The notes under the pieces are model-generated. The model searched no databases. It was not told where the DNA came from and was given only the letters and a program-made list of their open reading frames with translations. Shown here piece by piece: positions 7,285 through 16,521 of a DNA stretch of 52,636 bases (its first letter is position 1; every line of letters starts with the position of its first letter). Location: assembly GCA_964383905.1 (NCBI GenBank), contig CAYLJO010000010.1, forward strand, positions 1 to 52,636. Direction: 5' to 3'. Origin of the DNA: CAYLJO01 sp964383905. GTDB taxonomy: Bacteria; Acidobacteriota; Blastocatellia; Pyrinomonadales; Pyrinomonadaceae. A program made the position numbers and the translations under genes.

Positions 7285-9375
7285 TTACGCAGGTTCCGGT
7301 AGAACGCTGGGTATTTTTTCTTTCACCTCGACGCCGGTACCTTCCGCTATGCGACCGGTCATCGGAAAATCTTTGTCCTTATCGTTATCCTGGAAGAATT
7401 GATCCATTTGATCGCTCTTCTCCTGCTGTTTCCTGCGCTCCTCGTCCCTCGCCTTGCCTTCATCGGTTTCGTCTTCGGCCGCGTTCTTATACTTGTCGAG
7501 ATTAGATCCTCCGAGGCCGACGTTGACACCCTCATCTTTAGTCTCGTTAAGCTTTTTGGCCCTTCTTCTGGCCTCGTCGGTGGTATCTACGGCATCCTTC
7601 GCCTTGTTGACGACCGAATTGGCCGACTTCAAAGCGCTTGCCAGCGGACCACCGATTGACCCGAAGACGTTTTCGGCGACGATGTTCCAGATGGGAAAGA
7701 AAGTGTTCCTGAACATCAGCGCGACCAGCCACGGGAGGCGACCAAGGAAGACTTCCATGGTCATACTCTCTGTCCCGGCCTTGCTGCGCGAAGCCTCCAG
7801 GTTGCCCGCCAGGTCTCCGATGGCGATCTGTAGGATCGGCTCGACGTATTTGCCAAGTTTCTCGTCAAGTTGATGGCCGATGAGCTGTTTTCCGCTGAGC
7901 ACCTTCTCCTTGCCCGGAATCCCAACCGAGGCGTCGTCAGCTTTCCCCCCGGTTATCAAACCCATCACGAGCTTGGTGAACATGCCGGAGATCGTACCCG
8001 TCAGATAATGCCTTCCGGCTTCTAACAGGAGCGAAGATTCGATCTTTGAGCCGGCCTTTTGGGCCATCAGTCTTTTATACACGTCTTCAAGGAGCGAGAC
8101 GTTGGCCTTGGTGATCTCCTTGATCGGGCCGTTAAGAAATGACGGCAGGCCGCCGACATCCGAGAGCATCTTGTTCAGGGCGCTGATGGTCGCATCGGCG
8201 GCCGACGGCGGGTCGTCGGCCGATGGCGGGGACGAATCCTTACCAGCTTCGCGCTCACCCTTAAGGATGTTGAAGACGGCTTTCAACTGATCGCTGCCGG
8301 GGGTGGATGGAGGCTCTTCATTAGCGCCGGCGAAGCCATAAATATCGTTCTCGACGCTGTCCACCTCTTTTTTGACATCATCGACGGCGTCCGTTACCGG
8401 CTTGAGAAAACCCGGGGTGCCGCCCGAACCGTTGCTGCTCGTTTTGTCCTTGGGAAACCAGATGGGATAGGTCAAAGCGAACTCTTCATAATTGCTCGTA
8501 ATGGCCTTAATCGTCATTTTGTGAGATGCCATTTCGATGGCACGCTCAAGCTTCGGGACGGCGTTCTCGTCCTTCTCGTCCTGTCCGCGGAGTTCCAGAT
8601 ATACGGCGAGGTAGATGTCGAACATCTTGAAGAGGAATCTTTGCACCACCTGGATAATGTTCCCGACGCCGGGTATGTTGCCCAAAAGACCGGCCGGGCC
8701 GCTGTCCTTCGGCGGCTTCAAGTAGTATTTATTCAACGAGACGGTGAAATTGTTGAAATCCGTGCGTGCCTGATGAAGAGCTTTCCCGGCGTCGTGGATC
8801 TCCTTATAGTTGATCGTCGCGGGTTTGATCTTATCCGCCGCCGCCTTGACCTGGCTGATGAAGCTATCGAGCTGCGTCGGATCCGGTTTTGGCTCGGACG
8901 GGCCGCCCCCGAGCAGGCTTCCCACCACCGCCCCGACATCCCCGAGCGGCCCCTTGTCTTTTAAATACTCCTTCAGGATGACCTTGCAGGAAGAGATAAA
9001 GCCGTGCAAAAGGATGGCCTCGCGCTCCAGCCCGTCACGGAACATGATGGCATGGCCGGTGGGCGCCTCCTGTGCCCCGATCGGCGAAAAATTCCCGTGC
9101 GGGAATTTTATACCGATATCGGCATGGACCAGGCCGTAGTGGATGAACTCGGTGGGAGGGCCGCCGTTCGCCGCGGTGGGTTTAGTCGAATCACTGGCAG
9201 TCTTTTTGGCAACCGTGATGCTGTCTTTGCCGACAGGCACCGCCAGCGTTTCGTCGCGAGTGAATTTCGCCGGCTTCGAAGGGACCGCGCCCGCGGGCGC
9301 GCCGCCTAACGCGTCCAGCGCTTTACTCGCATCACCCAGCGCTTTGCCCGGATCATCTAATAGTCCCAATTTCAC
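7285..9375 (-). CDS. Large unrecognised protein (696 aa) in the vgrG-PAAR cargo module
   Basis: I do not recognise a known family. The protein starts MKLGLLDDPGKALGDASKALD and has no signal peptide. Residues near 85-125 form a compact motif (FPHGNFSPIGAQEAPTGHA). A moderately hydrophobic stretch near 215-250 (IPGVGNIIQVVQRFLFKMF) and another near 540-590 (FLGRLPWLVALMFRNTFFP, then WNIVAENVFGSIGGPLASA) could be membrane-active helices. Between them are Pro/Ser-rich linkers and charged segments, and the C-terminal ~90 residues are highly charged. It lies between the LysM/PG-binding protein and PAAR, 6 bp and 87 bp away, so it belongs to the spike-cargo unit. An effector, possibly membrane-inserting, or an effector-loading adaptor are both possible. 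Neither can be shown from sequence alone. Confidence 0.72.
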   Translation of the reverse strand: MKLGLLDDPGKALGDASKALDALGGAPAGAVPSKPAKFTRDETLAVPVGKDSITVAKKTASDSTKPTAANGGPPTEFIHYGLVHADIGIKFPHGNFSPIGAQEAPTGHAIMFRDGLEREAILLHGFISSCKVILKEYLKDKGPLGDVGAVVGSLLGGGPSEPKPDPTQLDSFISQVKAAADKIKPATINYKEIHDAGKALHQARTDFNNFTVSLNKYYLKPPKDSGPAGLLGNIPGVGNIIQVVQRFLFKMFDIYLAVYLELRGQDEKDENAVPKLERAIEMASHKMTIKAITSNYEEFALTYPIWFPKDKTSSNGSGGTPGFLKPVTDAVDDVKKEVDSVENDIYGFAGANEEPPSTPGSDQLKAVFNILKGEREAGKDSSPPSADDPPSAADATISALNKMLSDVGGLPSFLNGPIKEITKANVSLLEDVYKRLMAQKAGSKIESSLLLEAGRHYLTGTISGMFTKLVMGLITGGKADDASVGIPGKEKVLSGKQLIGHQLDEKLGKYVEPILQIAIGDLAGNLEASRSKAGTESMTMEVFLGRLPWLVALMFRNTFFPIWNIVAENVFGSIGGPLASALKSANSVVNKAKDAVDTTDEARRRAKKLNETKDEGVNVGLGGSNLDKYKNAAEDETDEGKARDEERRKQQEKSDQMDQFFQDNDKDKDFPMTGRIAEGTGVEVKEKIPSVLPEPA

Positions 9376-9381
9376 TCACCT

Positions 9382-10008
9382 CTACTTTGATAGCTCTTTC
9401 AATTTATTCCTGGTCGCGTCGTCCGCTTCTCCGGTCACCTCAAGCTGATAATGCGCTTGAAATTTCCTCAGCGCATCTTTCGTCGCTTCACCGATTTCGC
9501 CATTCTCGCCGCCGCAGTTGTAGCCCAGGTTATTCAACCGCTGCTGGACGCCGGTCGGCTGCTCGACCGGGTCGAGATCATCAATCGCGATATTATAAAT
9601 CTCTTTACCGCCCCGCAGAATCAGGCGTCCGCTTTTGGCTTCGCCGGGGACAAACTGCTCAAGTACGCCTTCGCCGTCGGTCTTACCCTTGATCGACTTG
9701 CCCTCGATCACCAGAACGTAGTCCTCGTTAGCGCGCGGTTTGTCGATCTCCAGCAGTTTTATCTTTATTTTGCTCGGCTCGCCTTTGCGCTTGAACTTGT
9801 GCTGTTGTTCGGTCGATTTGCCGGGAAACTCGCCCGGCTTCAGATCCGGAATGAAGATCTCATCATCGGCGTAAAGGACGTTCGGATCTTTGCGCTTCGC
9901 TTTCAACGCCGCATTTTCTGGATGATCCCAGATGGTCTTCCAAAAAAAGCCATTTTTTTTCGCGAGGCTTGAAGTGCCCTCGCCATCTCCAACAGGTTGT
10001 TTAGGCAT
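9382..10008 (-). CDS. LysM-like and peptidoglycan-binding protein of the vgrG module
   Basis: A 208-aa protein. The N-terminal part (SLAKKNGFFWKTIWDHPEN through VLYADDEIFIPD, about residues 14-55) resembles the LysM-like segment often encoded beside vgrG. A beta-rich middle follows. The C-terminal ~60 residues (VQQRLNNLGYNCGGENGEIG, then LRKFQAHYQLEVTGEAD) match the PG_binding_1 pattern. Such proteins are thought to attach to the spike or to cell-wall glycan. The exact role in T6SS is not settled. The ATG at 10008 gives MPKQPVGDGEG. A GTG at 10020 would add four residues but sits against its own purine run. The gene lies 54 bp after vgrG and 6 bp before the 696-aa gene, so it is in the same transcript. 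Confidence 0.8.
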   Translation of the reverse strand: MPKQPVGDGEGTSSLAKKNGFFWKTIWDHPENAALKAKRKDPNVLYADDEIFIPDLKPGEFPGKSTEQQHKFKRKGEPSKIKIKLLEIDKPRANEDYVLVIEGKSIKGKTDGEGVLEQFVPGEAKSGRLILRGGKEIYNIAIDDLDPVEQPTGVQQRLNNLGYNCGGENGEIGEATKDALRKFQAHYQLEVTGEADDATRNKLKELSK

Positions 10009-10062
10009 GGCTCTTATCACCCCTCTAATCTAAGCTATCATCAAGCTAAGTATACTCCTGGC

Positions 10063-12459
10063 TCAGGCTTCCTCCACCGCATCTTTGTCCAGATTCGGGA
10101 AAGTAACTTTACACTGGCCGGGGTCGATGCACTCGACACGCGCAAACCCTTTTTCATCAAGTGTTCCTGTGGCGAGCGTCGTCCCGTCGGGCAGCGTGAT
10201 CTGGTAGGCTTCACCGGCCACGGGCTGACCGGCTTCATCCACCAGCACGATCTCGAACCAGGACTTCTTTTCCTTATTCTCCTCCGAGTCCGGATCGTGC
10301 GCGGGGGCGGTGGCCGCCGCGAGTTGCAGTGGAGTCATGGCAGCCTGTTGATTCTTGTAGACTTCCGCCAGGCTGCCCGGCTTAGCGTCGGCGGCGATCG
10401 CCGCTTCCATGGCGGCCATCGGCGGAATCGGGTTGATGGGTGAGCCGGAGCCCGCCGCGCCGCCGCTGTTGATCAGGACCATCGTCCCCTGAATCGTCAC
10501 ACCCGCCGGGCCGATGTCCACAAAATTCCCGCCCACCTTGAGGCTCAATTGCACGCCCGCTTCGATGATGACTTTCATGCCCGCCTTAAGGTGTATCTCC
10601 TGGCCCGCCTCCTCAAGGTGATTCTCGGCCGCTTTGGCGATTATACTGCCGCCCACATCAAGTGAGTGGGAGCCACCGACCTTGATCGCCTCTTTGCCTT
10701 TTATTTCCACGTGGTGATCGCGCTCGATGAGCTCGATCTGATCCCGGTGGACGATGGTATGATCGTCCTGCTTGATGTACTCGCGCTTGTCGCGCTCGAC
10801 GTGCAGGTGGCGGTCGTTGCCGATCCACTCGCGGCGATCGTTCTTGATGCGGATGTCCTGATCTTTTTCGCCATGAAGGAAGACCTGTTCTTGGCCTTTC
10901 TTATCCTCGAAGCGGAGTTCGTTGAAGCCGCCGCCGCCTTTAGAAGACATGGTCTTGGTCGTGCTCATGGTCTTGTTGTCCGGCAGCTTATAGGGCGGCA
11001 TCATGTCGGCGTTGTAAGCGCAGCCGACGACGATCGGCTGGTCGGGGTCGCCCTCCAGAAAATCGACGATCACCTCCATGCTGATGCGCGGGATGTAGAT
11101 GGTGCCCCAGTTCTTGCCGGCCCAGGGTGTGGCGACGCGGACCCAGCACGAGCTGTCCGCGTCGCCCTTGCCTTCACGATCCCAGTGGAACTGCACCTTC
11201 ACCCGACCGTACTTGTCCGTGAAGATCTCTTCGCCCGCGGGGCCGACCACCACCGCCGTCTGCGTCCCTTGCACGACCGGCTTCGGCGTCTTCTGAGGCG
11301 GCCGGAACGGCACGGCGAACGGGATGCAAATGAAAGTGTTATCGTAGGTGAACTCACCACTCTCGCCGGAGCGGTAGTCGGCGGCTGACAGCCGCGCCGA
11401 GTGGTTGAGCCCGGTGAGCACGTACTGGTCGTTGCCGTTAAAGTGCTCCTTGAGCGTAAACTTGTGTCCGGTGACAAAGTGGCGGCAATTGCTCGCCCCG
11501 CGGATGATCAGCCCGGGGACTGCCTCCTGCTGCATGCGGATCCCTACCGTCCGCTTATTATCATCAAAAATCTTCTGTATCTCGGATGGTTGCTCCCCGC
11601 CACCTTTATCTATTCCGTCGAAGCGCTGCGCGTATTCGCCCGGAAAGTCGTAGATCTCCAACTGTTCGTTGTTGCCCACTTTAAGCTTATGGGTGACCTT
11701 ACCGACCGCGACGCTTTCCTGGATCAGCTTATCGGCCTCCAGGTGCTTATGGGGCAGCTCGAAGCTGTGATCCCAGAGCGTGTACTTGCCCGAACGCAAC
11801 TCCTGAACCTTCTGCCAATCGTAGATGCGCTCCTCTTTGCGCATCCCCCCCTCCACCTCTTCAAAGATGATCTCGCTCATCTCGGGCATATCGGGATGGC
11901 TCTGCGGCGTGTTGGCCACCACCATCTTGTGGCCGTCGGCCGCGTGTTTGAAGAAGTAGTAGATCCCTTCTTCCTCCATCAAGCGGCTGGCGAAGTTAAA
12001 GTCGGTCTCCCGGTATTGCACACAAAAGTCCCGCGGCTGGAACGTGCCCCGGATCTCGTACTCAACGTCTAATCCCGCCAGCACTTTCTTTAAGATGTCG
12101 GGGACGGAGATGTGCTGGAAGATACGGCTCTGCGCCCTCCTGGTGAGTAGCCAGAACTGCGGCACAATCTCCATCCGGTAAGCGGTGAATATTTTGTCAC
12201 GCACGCCCTGTATGACGCGGTTGCAGACGCCGTTGAAATAGCGTTTCTTCCTGTCGGGTAGAGTGAGGCTAACGGTGATCTTCTGGCCGAGGAGCTTATC
12301 GAAAGCGACATCCTGCCTGTTCTCGGCCATCAGGTCGAGTTGAAAGCTGAAGAGCTGAGAGACGGCCTCCTGGCCGGTGAACCCGACCAGAAGCAAGGCA
12401 TCTTTGCCCAGTGGGGTGGTCACCGCGAGTGGCCTGTCTGCTTGAATGTAGGTCGCCAT
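10063..12459 (-). CDS. vgrG: T6SS spike protein VgrG with transthyretin-like C-terminal extension
   Basis: A 798-aa VgrG (TssI), the trimeric spike that sits on the Hcp tube and carries PAAR. The gp27-like region (residues ~1-360) includes the family pattern RDFCVQYRETDFNFASRLME near 160. The gp5/OB region has DKYGRVKVQFHWDREGK, WVRVATPWAG and PRISMEVIVDFLEGDPDQP. A repetitive beta-helix follows (HVERDKREYIKQDDHTIV and similar). After about residue 690 there is a Pro/Ala linker, then an ~65-aa domain (WFEIVLVDEAGQPVAGEAYQ) of the transthyretin-like type that in other VgrGs recruits effectors. GAGAGG precedes the ATG. The cargo genes downstream are the likely passengers. Confidence 0.97.
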   Translation of the reverse strand: MATYIQADRPLAVTTPLGKDALLLVGFTGQEAVSQLFSFQLDLMAENRQDVAFDKLLGQKITVSLTLPDRKKRYFNGVCNRVIQGVRDKIFTAYRMEIVPQFWLLTRRAQSRIFQHISVPDILKKVLAGLDVEYEIRGTFQPRDFCVQYRETDFNFASRLMEEEGIYYFFKHAADGHKMVVANTPQSHPDMPEMSEIIFEEVEGGMRKEERIYDWQKVQELRSGKYTLWDHSFELPHKHLEADKLIQESVAVGKVTHKLKVGNNEQLEIYDFPGEYAQRFDGIDKGGGEQPSEIQKIFDDNKRTVGIRMQQEAVPGLIIRGASNCRHFVTGHKFTLKEHFNGNDQYVLTGLNHSARLSAADYRSGESGEFTYDNTFICIPFAVPFRPPQKTPKPVVQGTQTAVVVGPAGEEIFTDKYGRVKVQFHWDREGKGDADSSCWVRVATPWAGKNWGTIYIPRISMEVIVDFLEGDPDQPIVVGCAYNADMMPPYKLPDNKTMSTTKTMSSKGGGGFNELRFEDKKGQEQVFLHGEKDQDIRIKNDRREWIGNDRHLHVERDKREYIKQDDHTIVHRDQIELIERDHHVEIKGKEAIKVGGSHSLDVGGSIIAKAAENHLEEAGQEIHLKAGMKVIIEAGVQLSLKVGGNFVDIGPAGVTIQGTMVLINSGGAAGSGSPINPIPPMAAMEAAIAADAKPGSLAEVYKNQQAAMTPLQLAAATAPAHDPDSEENKEKKSWFEIVLVDEAGQPVAGEAYQITLPDGTTLATGTLDEKGFARVECIDPGQCKVTFPNLDKDAVEEA

Positions 12460-12494
12460 ATTCCAACTTACCTCTCTCCGCCCGTAAGATCCAG

Positions 12495-12515
12495 GGGCGG
12501 GACAAAGTCCCGCCC
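12495..12515. repeat. Perfect 9-bp hairpin between clpV and vgrG
   Basis: GGGCGGGAC, an AAA loop, and GTCCCGCCC form a perfect stem of high GC. It lies in the 171-bp gap between tssH and vgrG, on the transcript of both. No T-run follows it on the minus strand, so it is not a standard intrinsic terminator. A role in RNA processing or partial attenuation that sets vgrG levels relative to the structural genes is possible. Confidence 0.6.
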
Positions 12516-12520
12516 GCCGC

Positions 12521-12629
12521 TATTACATCAGACGTATTAATCGCCGGACGTTTGCGCAAATCCGCGTACTTAATATATACAGGCGATTTAAGTATTACCT
12601 CAGACGCGTTAACCGCCGAACGTTTGCGC
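12521..12629. repeat. Imperfect 72-bp tandem duplication at the clpV 3' end
   Basis: Copy 1 (core 12521-12557) and copy 2 (core 12593-12629) agree at 32 of 37 positions, both beginning TATTAC and ending GACGTTTGCGC or GAACGTTTGCGC. The similarity resumes farther on with CGTACTTAA in both copies. In copy 2 that stretch encodes the last codons of clpV. The unit therefore seems to have arisen by duplicating the clpV terminus and the sequence just behind it. Confidence 0.7.
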
Positions 12630-12630
12630 T

Positions 12631-15447
12631 CTAGCTGATCTCGTACTTAAACTTTCCGCCGTCACCGACGCCGACGTGCACGCGCGAGACGCCTTCGCCC
12701 GTCGCCATACGCGAGAGAAACTCGCCCGACATCTCCGGCAGCAGCGTCCGCGTCAGGATGTGATCAACATTACGCGCGCCGCTTTCGACCTCCTTACAGC
12801 GGTTACCGATCTCCGTGATGACGACGTCATCATAGGTAAAGCTGGCGCCATGGTTCTCCGCCAGGCGGCGACCGATGCGGCCCAACTGCAGCTTGATGAT
12901 CTCGCGCATCACGTCGTCGGAGATCGGGTAGTATGGTATGACAACCATACGCCCGAGCAGCGCCGGCTTGAACACCTTGATCAACTCCGGCCGGATCGAT
13001 TCGACGAGCTGTTCGGGCTCCGGCTTGGTGTCCGGGTCGGCGCACAGTTTCATGACCGTGTCGGTCGCGGTGTTGGAGGTGAGCAGAATCAGGGTGTTTT
13101 TGAAATCTATCTCGCGCCCTTCGCCGTCTTCGAGCATGCCCTTATCAAAGACCTGATAGAACAGCTCCATCACGTCCGGGTGGGCCTTTTCCACTTCGTC
13201 AAGCAGCACCACCGAGTAGGGCTTGCGGCGCACGGCTTCCGTGAGCACACCGCCTTCCCCGTAACCGACGTAGCCCGGGGGCGACCCCTTGAGCGACGAG
13301 ACCGTGTGCGATTCCTGGTACTCGCTCATGTTGATCGTCACCAGGTTGCGCTCGCCCCCGTAGAGCGTATCGGCGAGGGTCAGCGCCGTCTCCGTCTTGC
13401 CGACGCCGCTCGGGCCGACCAGCAGGAAGACGCCGACGGGGCGGCGCGGATCGGTTAGCCCGGCGCGGGCCGTGCGGATCCGCTGCGCGATGGCCTCGAG
13501 CGCGTGCGCCTGGCCGATCACGCGTTGCGCGAGGCGCTCTTTGAGGCTGAGCACCGCGTTAATCTCGTCGGTCAGCATCTTGCCGACGGGGATGCCGGTC
13601 CAGCCGGAGATTACCTCCGCGATTGTCTGCGAATCAACGCAGGCCTGCATTAAAGGCGTTTCGCCCTGCACCCCTTCAAGCTCACTGTTTAAGCGGGCAA
13701 GTTCCGCGCGCAATGCTTCCACGTCAATTGATAGTGGTTGAGGCGGCGCCACACTCGCGACCGGCGCGGACGGCGCTGTACCCCCCGCCTGCGCTGCCGG
13801 GCCCGCACCCGTCGCAGCGCCCACGACGACGGGAGACTGCGCTCCCTGTGTGGCCTGCGCCGCCTGCGCAGCCGTTCCGGCGCCGTTGCCGCCCGTCTGT
13901 GACGTACGCCGGGTGGCGTGTTCTTCGAGTTGTGAGCGGATTTCGCGAATGCGGCCGATAATCTCGCGTTCCCTGTCCCACTGCGCTTTTAACTGCGCAA
14001 GTCGCTCTTCCTCCGAGGACTTGGCGGCTTTCAGCTCTTCAATACGCTCGCGGTGGTCTCGGCCCGTGACGGCTTCACGTTCGAGCACACTGATTTCGAG
14101 GGCGAGCCGGGTGATGCGGCGCTGCGCGTCCTCGACCGACGCGGGCGTGGCCGCCTGCCCGATGGCGACGCGCGCGCAGGCCGTGTCGAGCACGCTCACG
14201 GATTTATCCGGAAGCTGGCGGCCGGAGATGTAGCGGTGCGAGAGCTTCACCGCGTCTTCAACCGCTTCGTCGAGGATGCGCACTTTGTGATGATTTTCGA
14301 GCATGTCGGTCAACCCGCGCATCATCGCGATGGCCTTCTCTTCATCCGGCTCCTCCACCTTCACGACCTGAAAACGTCGGGCGAGCGCGGCATCCTTCTC
14401 AAAATATTTCTTGTACTCGGCCCACGTGGTGGCGGCGATGGTGCGCAACTCGCCGCGCGCGAGCGCAGGCTTGAGCAGGTTCGCCGCATCGTTCTGGCCG
14501 GCCTGCCCGCCGGCGCCGATCATTGTGTGCGCCTCGTCGATAAAGAGGATGATCGGCTGCGGCGAAGACTTCACTTCATCGATGACGGATTTCAGACGGT
14601 TCTCGAATTCACCTTTGATGCCCGCGCCCGCCTGCAGCAGTCCGAGGTCGAGCGTGCGGACGGCAACGTTCTTCAGAGGGTCGGGGACATCACCCTCAGC
14701 GATGCGGAGCGCGAAGCCTTCGACGACCGCCGTTTTACCCACCCCGGCTTCACCCGTCAGGATCGGGTTGTTCTGGCGGCGGCGCGTGAGTATGTCCACA
14801 ACCTGGCGGATCTCGAAATCACGCCCGAGCACCGGGTCAATATCGCCCTTGCGCGCCTTGGCTGTGAGATCAATGGTGAACTGGTCGAGCGCTTTCGTCT
14901 TCCCCCCTGCCCGGACAGCAGGTTCCGCGCCGTCGCCAGACATCTGTGCGGCGAGGCCCGGCGACTCCCTGTCCTCACTGGAGCCGGCGGTGATGTCGGC
15001 GAGGCTCTTTTTGAGCGCCTCGGCGGAGATGTTACCGAACTCTTTCGAGATTTCGCGCGCGAGCCGGGCCGTGTCTTCGTTCGTCAGCAGCGCCAGGATA
15101 AGGTGACCGGAACGGATCTTGGCCGAGTCGTGGTCTATTGACGCCAGCAGCCACGCCTCCTGGATCAAGCGCGGCAGGCGCGGGGAGAGAGCGGGCGTGC
15201 GGGCATTGCCTGTTTTAAGCTTGTCGAGCGCGCGCGTGACGTCTTTGGTCAGTCGCCCCTGATCCACTTCGTAATGGCGTAATATGCGCGTGAGGTCCGT
15301 ATCCTGCGCCTCCAGAAGTTTGAGCAGCAGGTGTTCGATCTCAACATCGTAGTTCGTGCGCGAGAGACACAATCCGGCTGCCGCTTCAAGCGCGTTGCGG
15401 CAGGTGTCGTCGAGCCTGCCGATCAAAGATTTTAGATTCACGCTCAT
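12631..15447 (-). CDS. tssH: T6SS sheath-recycling AAA+ ATPase TssH (ClpV)
   Basis: A 938-aa Clp/Hsp100 ATPase that disassembles contracted TssBC sheaths. It has an N-terminal Clp-N domain (residues 1-150). AAA-1 has Walker A GEAGVGKT (232-239) and Walker B LFIDEAH. A coiled-coil middle domain covers about 440-515, and AAA-2 has Walker A GPSGVGKT (678-685) and VVLLDEVEKAHPD. The N-terminus MSVNLKSLIGRLDDTCRNAL and the early 'TNYDVEIEHLLL' motif are of the ClpV rather than the ClpB type. Residues ~515-572, between the coiled coil and AAA-2, form an Ala/Gly/Gln/Pro-rich low-complexity insert, which I do not recall as usual for ClpV. The gene follows tssG by 42 bp and precedes vgrG. Confidence 0.97.
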   Translation of the reverse strand: MSVNLKSLIGRLDDTCRNALEAAAGLCLSRTNYDVEIEHLLLKLLEAQDTDLTRILRHYEVDQGRLTKDVTRALDKLKTGNARTPALSPRLPRLIQEAWLLASIDHDSAKIRSGHLILALLTNEDTARLAREISKEFGNISAEALKKSLADITAGSSEDRESPGLAAQMSGDGAEPAVRAGGKTKALDQFTIDLTAKARKGDIDPVLGRDFEIRQVVDILTRRRQNNPILTGEAGVGKTAVVEGFALRIAEGDVPDPLKNVAVRTLDLGLLQAGAGIKGEFENRLKSVIDEVKSSPQPIILFIDEAHTMIGAGGQAGQNDAANLLKPALARGELRTIAATTWAEYKKYFEKDAALARRFQVVKVEEPDEEKAIAMMRGLTDMLENHHKVRILDEAVEDAVKLSHRYISGRQLPDKSVSVLDTACARVAIGQAATPASVEDAQRRITRLALEISVLEREAVTGRDHRERIEELKAAKSSEEERLAQLKAQWDREREIIGRIREIRSQLEEHATRRTSQTGGNGAGTAAQAAQATQGAQSPVVVGAATGAGPAAQAGGTAPSAPVASVAPPQPLSIDVEALRAELARLNSELEGVQGETPLMQACVDSQTIAEVISGWTGIPVGKMLTDEINAVLSLKERLAQRVIGQAHALEAIAQRIRTARAGLTDPRRPVGVFLLVGPSGVGKTETALTLADTLYGGERNLVTINMSEYQESHTVSSLKGSPPGYVGYGEGGVLTEAVRRKPYSVVLLDEVEKAHPDVMELFYQVFDKGMLEDGEGREIDFKNTLILLTSNTATDTVMKLCADPDTKPEPEQLVESIRPELIKVFKPALLGRMVVIPYYPISDDVMREIIKLQLGRIGRRLAENHGASFTYDDVVITEIGNRCKEVESGARNVDHILTRTLLPEMSGEFLSRMATGEGVSRVHVGVGDGGKFKYEIS

Positions 15448-15489
15448 GATAAGCCCCTTTCTTAGCGAAACATCGGGTGATGTTAAGGA

Positions 15490-16521
15490 TTAATTGTTGA
15501 CCGAGAGGACGACCTGCGAGTCGTCTTCGACGAAGTCACGCGTCTTTAACCAGGTGGTCCAACCGAGCATCGGCCGGTGCTCTTGAGCGCGCGTCGTCAA
15601 TAAACACTCGGGCACCTCGCCGGCTCGGAGGGTCAGTTGGACATCAAAATCGAACTCCATTTCCGCCAGAAATCTGATCAGCGCGGCGGCAGGTTTGAAC
15701 GCCGACCCGACGGGGAGAAAAGCCTTAAACTTTTCAAAAGTCAGCGGGCCGAATTTCATGCGAAACTTCGACTGGTCATCCCAGACGCGCGTGCCGGCGA
15801 TCGTACTAATGCCGAGCTGATGGTTAGCCGTGCCGAGGCGCGTAAGGTCTTCCTCCTCAAGTTTGAGCCACTGGCCGGCGAACTGCTGCATCCGTGCGGG
15901 CGCTCCGAAATAATCGCCCAGGACCGCTTCAACGGCGCTGGCCGAATGCGGCCGCTGGGCGATCAGTCCGCCGTAGAGCAGCAGGCCCTGATCCGGGATG
16001 TGCAGGTGCTCGCCGCGCAGGCCGCCGGTGCCCATGCCGACGATGTCAAACAGGTATTCCGTGAAGCGGTCCTGCCGGCTGCGCTCGTAGGCGATGGCGA
16101 ACCGGTACTTTTCCCACGCGCGGTAGAAGAGTGACACCATCCGGTGGCTGAAAAGATCGAGGAACTCCCACAGCGCCGTATCTTTATAGCGCGTCCGTTC
16201 CATCAACAGCTCGGTGTAATGGTGTGGGAGGACACCGAGCGGGCCCGTCAGCCCCATGAAGGCCACGGTCATTTCCGGCGGCCCTTCATCTTCCACGCCG
16301 TTACGCTTAATGCCGTAGATCTGGCTGGGCGGGAATGCGAGCGAGAGGCGCGTGCGGAAGTGCACCACCTCGCGCGCAGGATCAACGTCGAGCCCGACCG
16401 GCTGGCGCTCCGGGTAAATCCGTTCGAGCAGGCGCACCGCCTGAAAGAAGTCAAAGCGGTACGGCTCGTCGAAGAGGGTTTGTGCTAGAGGAGGATCTGT
16501 TCTCCCGCTCGCGGCGGCCAT
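15490..16521 (-). CDS. tssG: T6SS baseplate protein TssG
   Basis: A 343-aa TssG (VasB/ImpH family), a baseplate wedge component that joins TssF, TssK and TssE. The hallmark start ALAQTLFDEPYRFDFFQAVRLLE is represented by residues ~12-34, followed by the FRTRLSLAFPPSQIYGI block and the typical MTVAFMGLTGPLGVLPHHYTE motif near 85-105. The start codon overlaps the 3' end of tssF by 37 bp, so the two are likely translationally coupled, as in most T6SS loci. Length and motif order are normal, and nothing suggests inactivity. Confidence 0.95.
   Translation of the reverse strand: MAAASGRTDPPLAQTLFDEPYRFDFFQAVRLLERIYPERQPVGLDVDPAREVVHFRTRLSLAFPPSQIYGIKRNGVEDEGPPEMTVAFMGLTGPLGVLPHHYTELLMERTRYKDTALWEFLDLFSHRMVSLFYRAWEKYRFAIAYERSRQDRFTEYLFDIVGMGTGGLRGEHLHIPDQGLLLYGGLIAQRPHSASAVEAVLGDYFGAPARMQQFAGQWLKLEEEDLTRLGTANHQLGISTIAGTRVWDDQSKFRMKFGPLTFEKFKAFLPVGSAFKPAAALIRFLAEMEFDFDVQLTLRAGEVPECLLTTRAQEHRPMLGWTTWLKTRDFVEDDSQVVLSVNN

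Noticed and set aside
6353..7402. 349-aa plus-strand frame across the DUF922 and PAAR genes
   Set aside because: It is antisense to two genes with recognised motifs, has an arginine/proline-rich nonsense composition, and lacks a ribosome site.
12521..12629. Possible two-unit CRISPR-like array
   Set aside because: There are only two imperfect copies, with a spacer that itself continues the duplication. There are no cas genes and no further units.
14053..15141. 362-aa plus-strand frame inside clpV
   Set aside because: It is a high-GC shadow of the AAA+ gene. Its composition (Arg/His/Glu-rich repeats of RR and EH) is typical of antisense frames.
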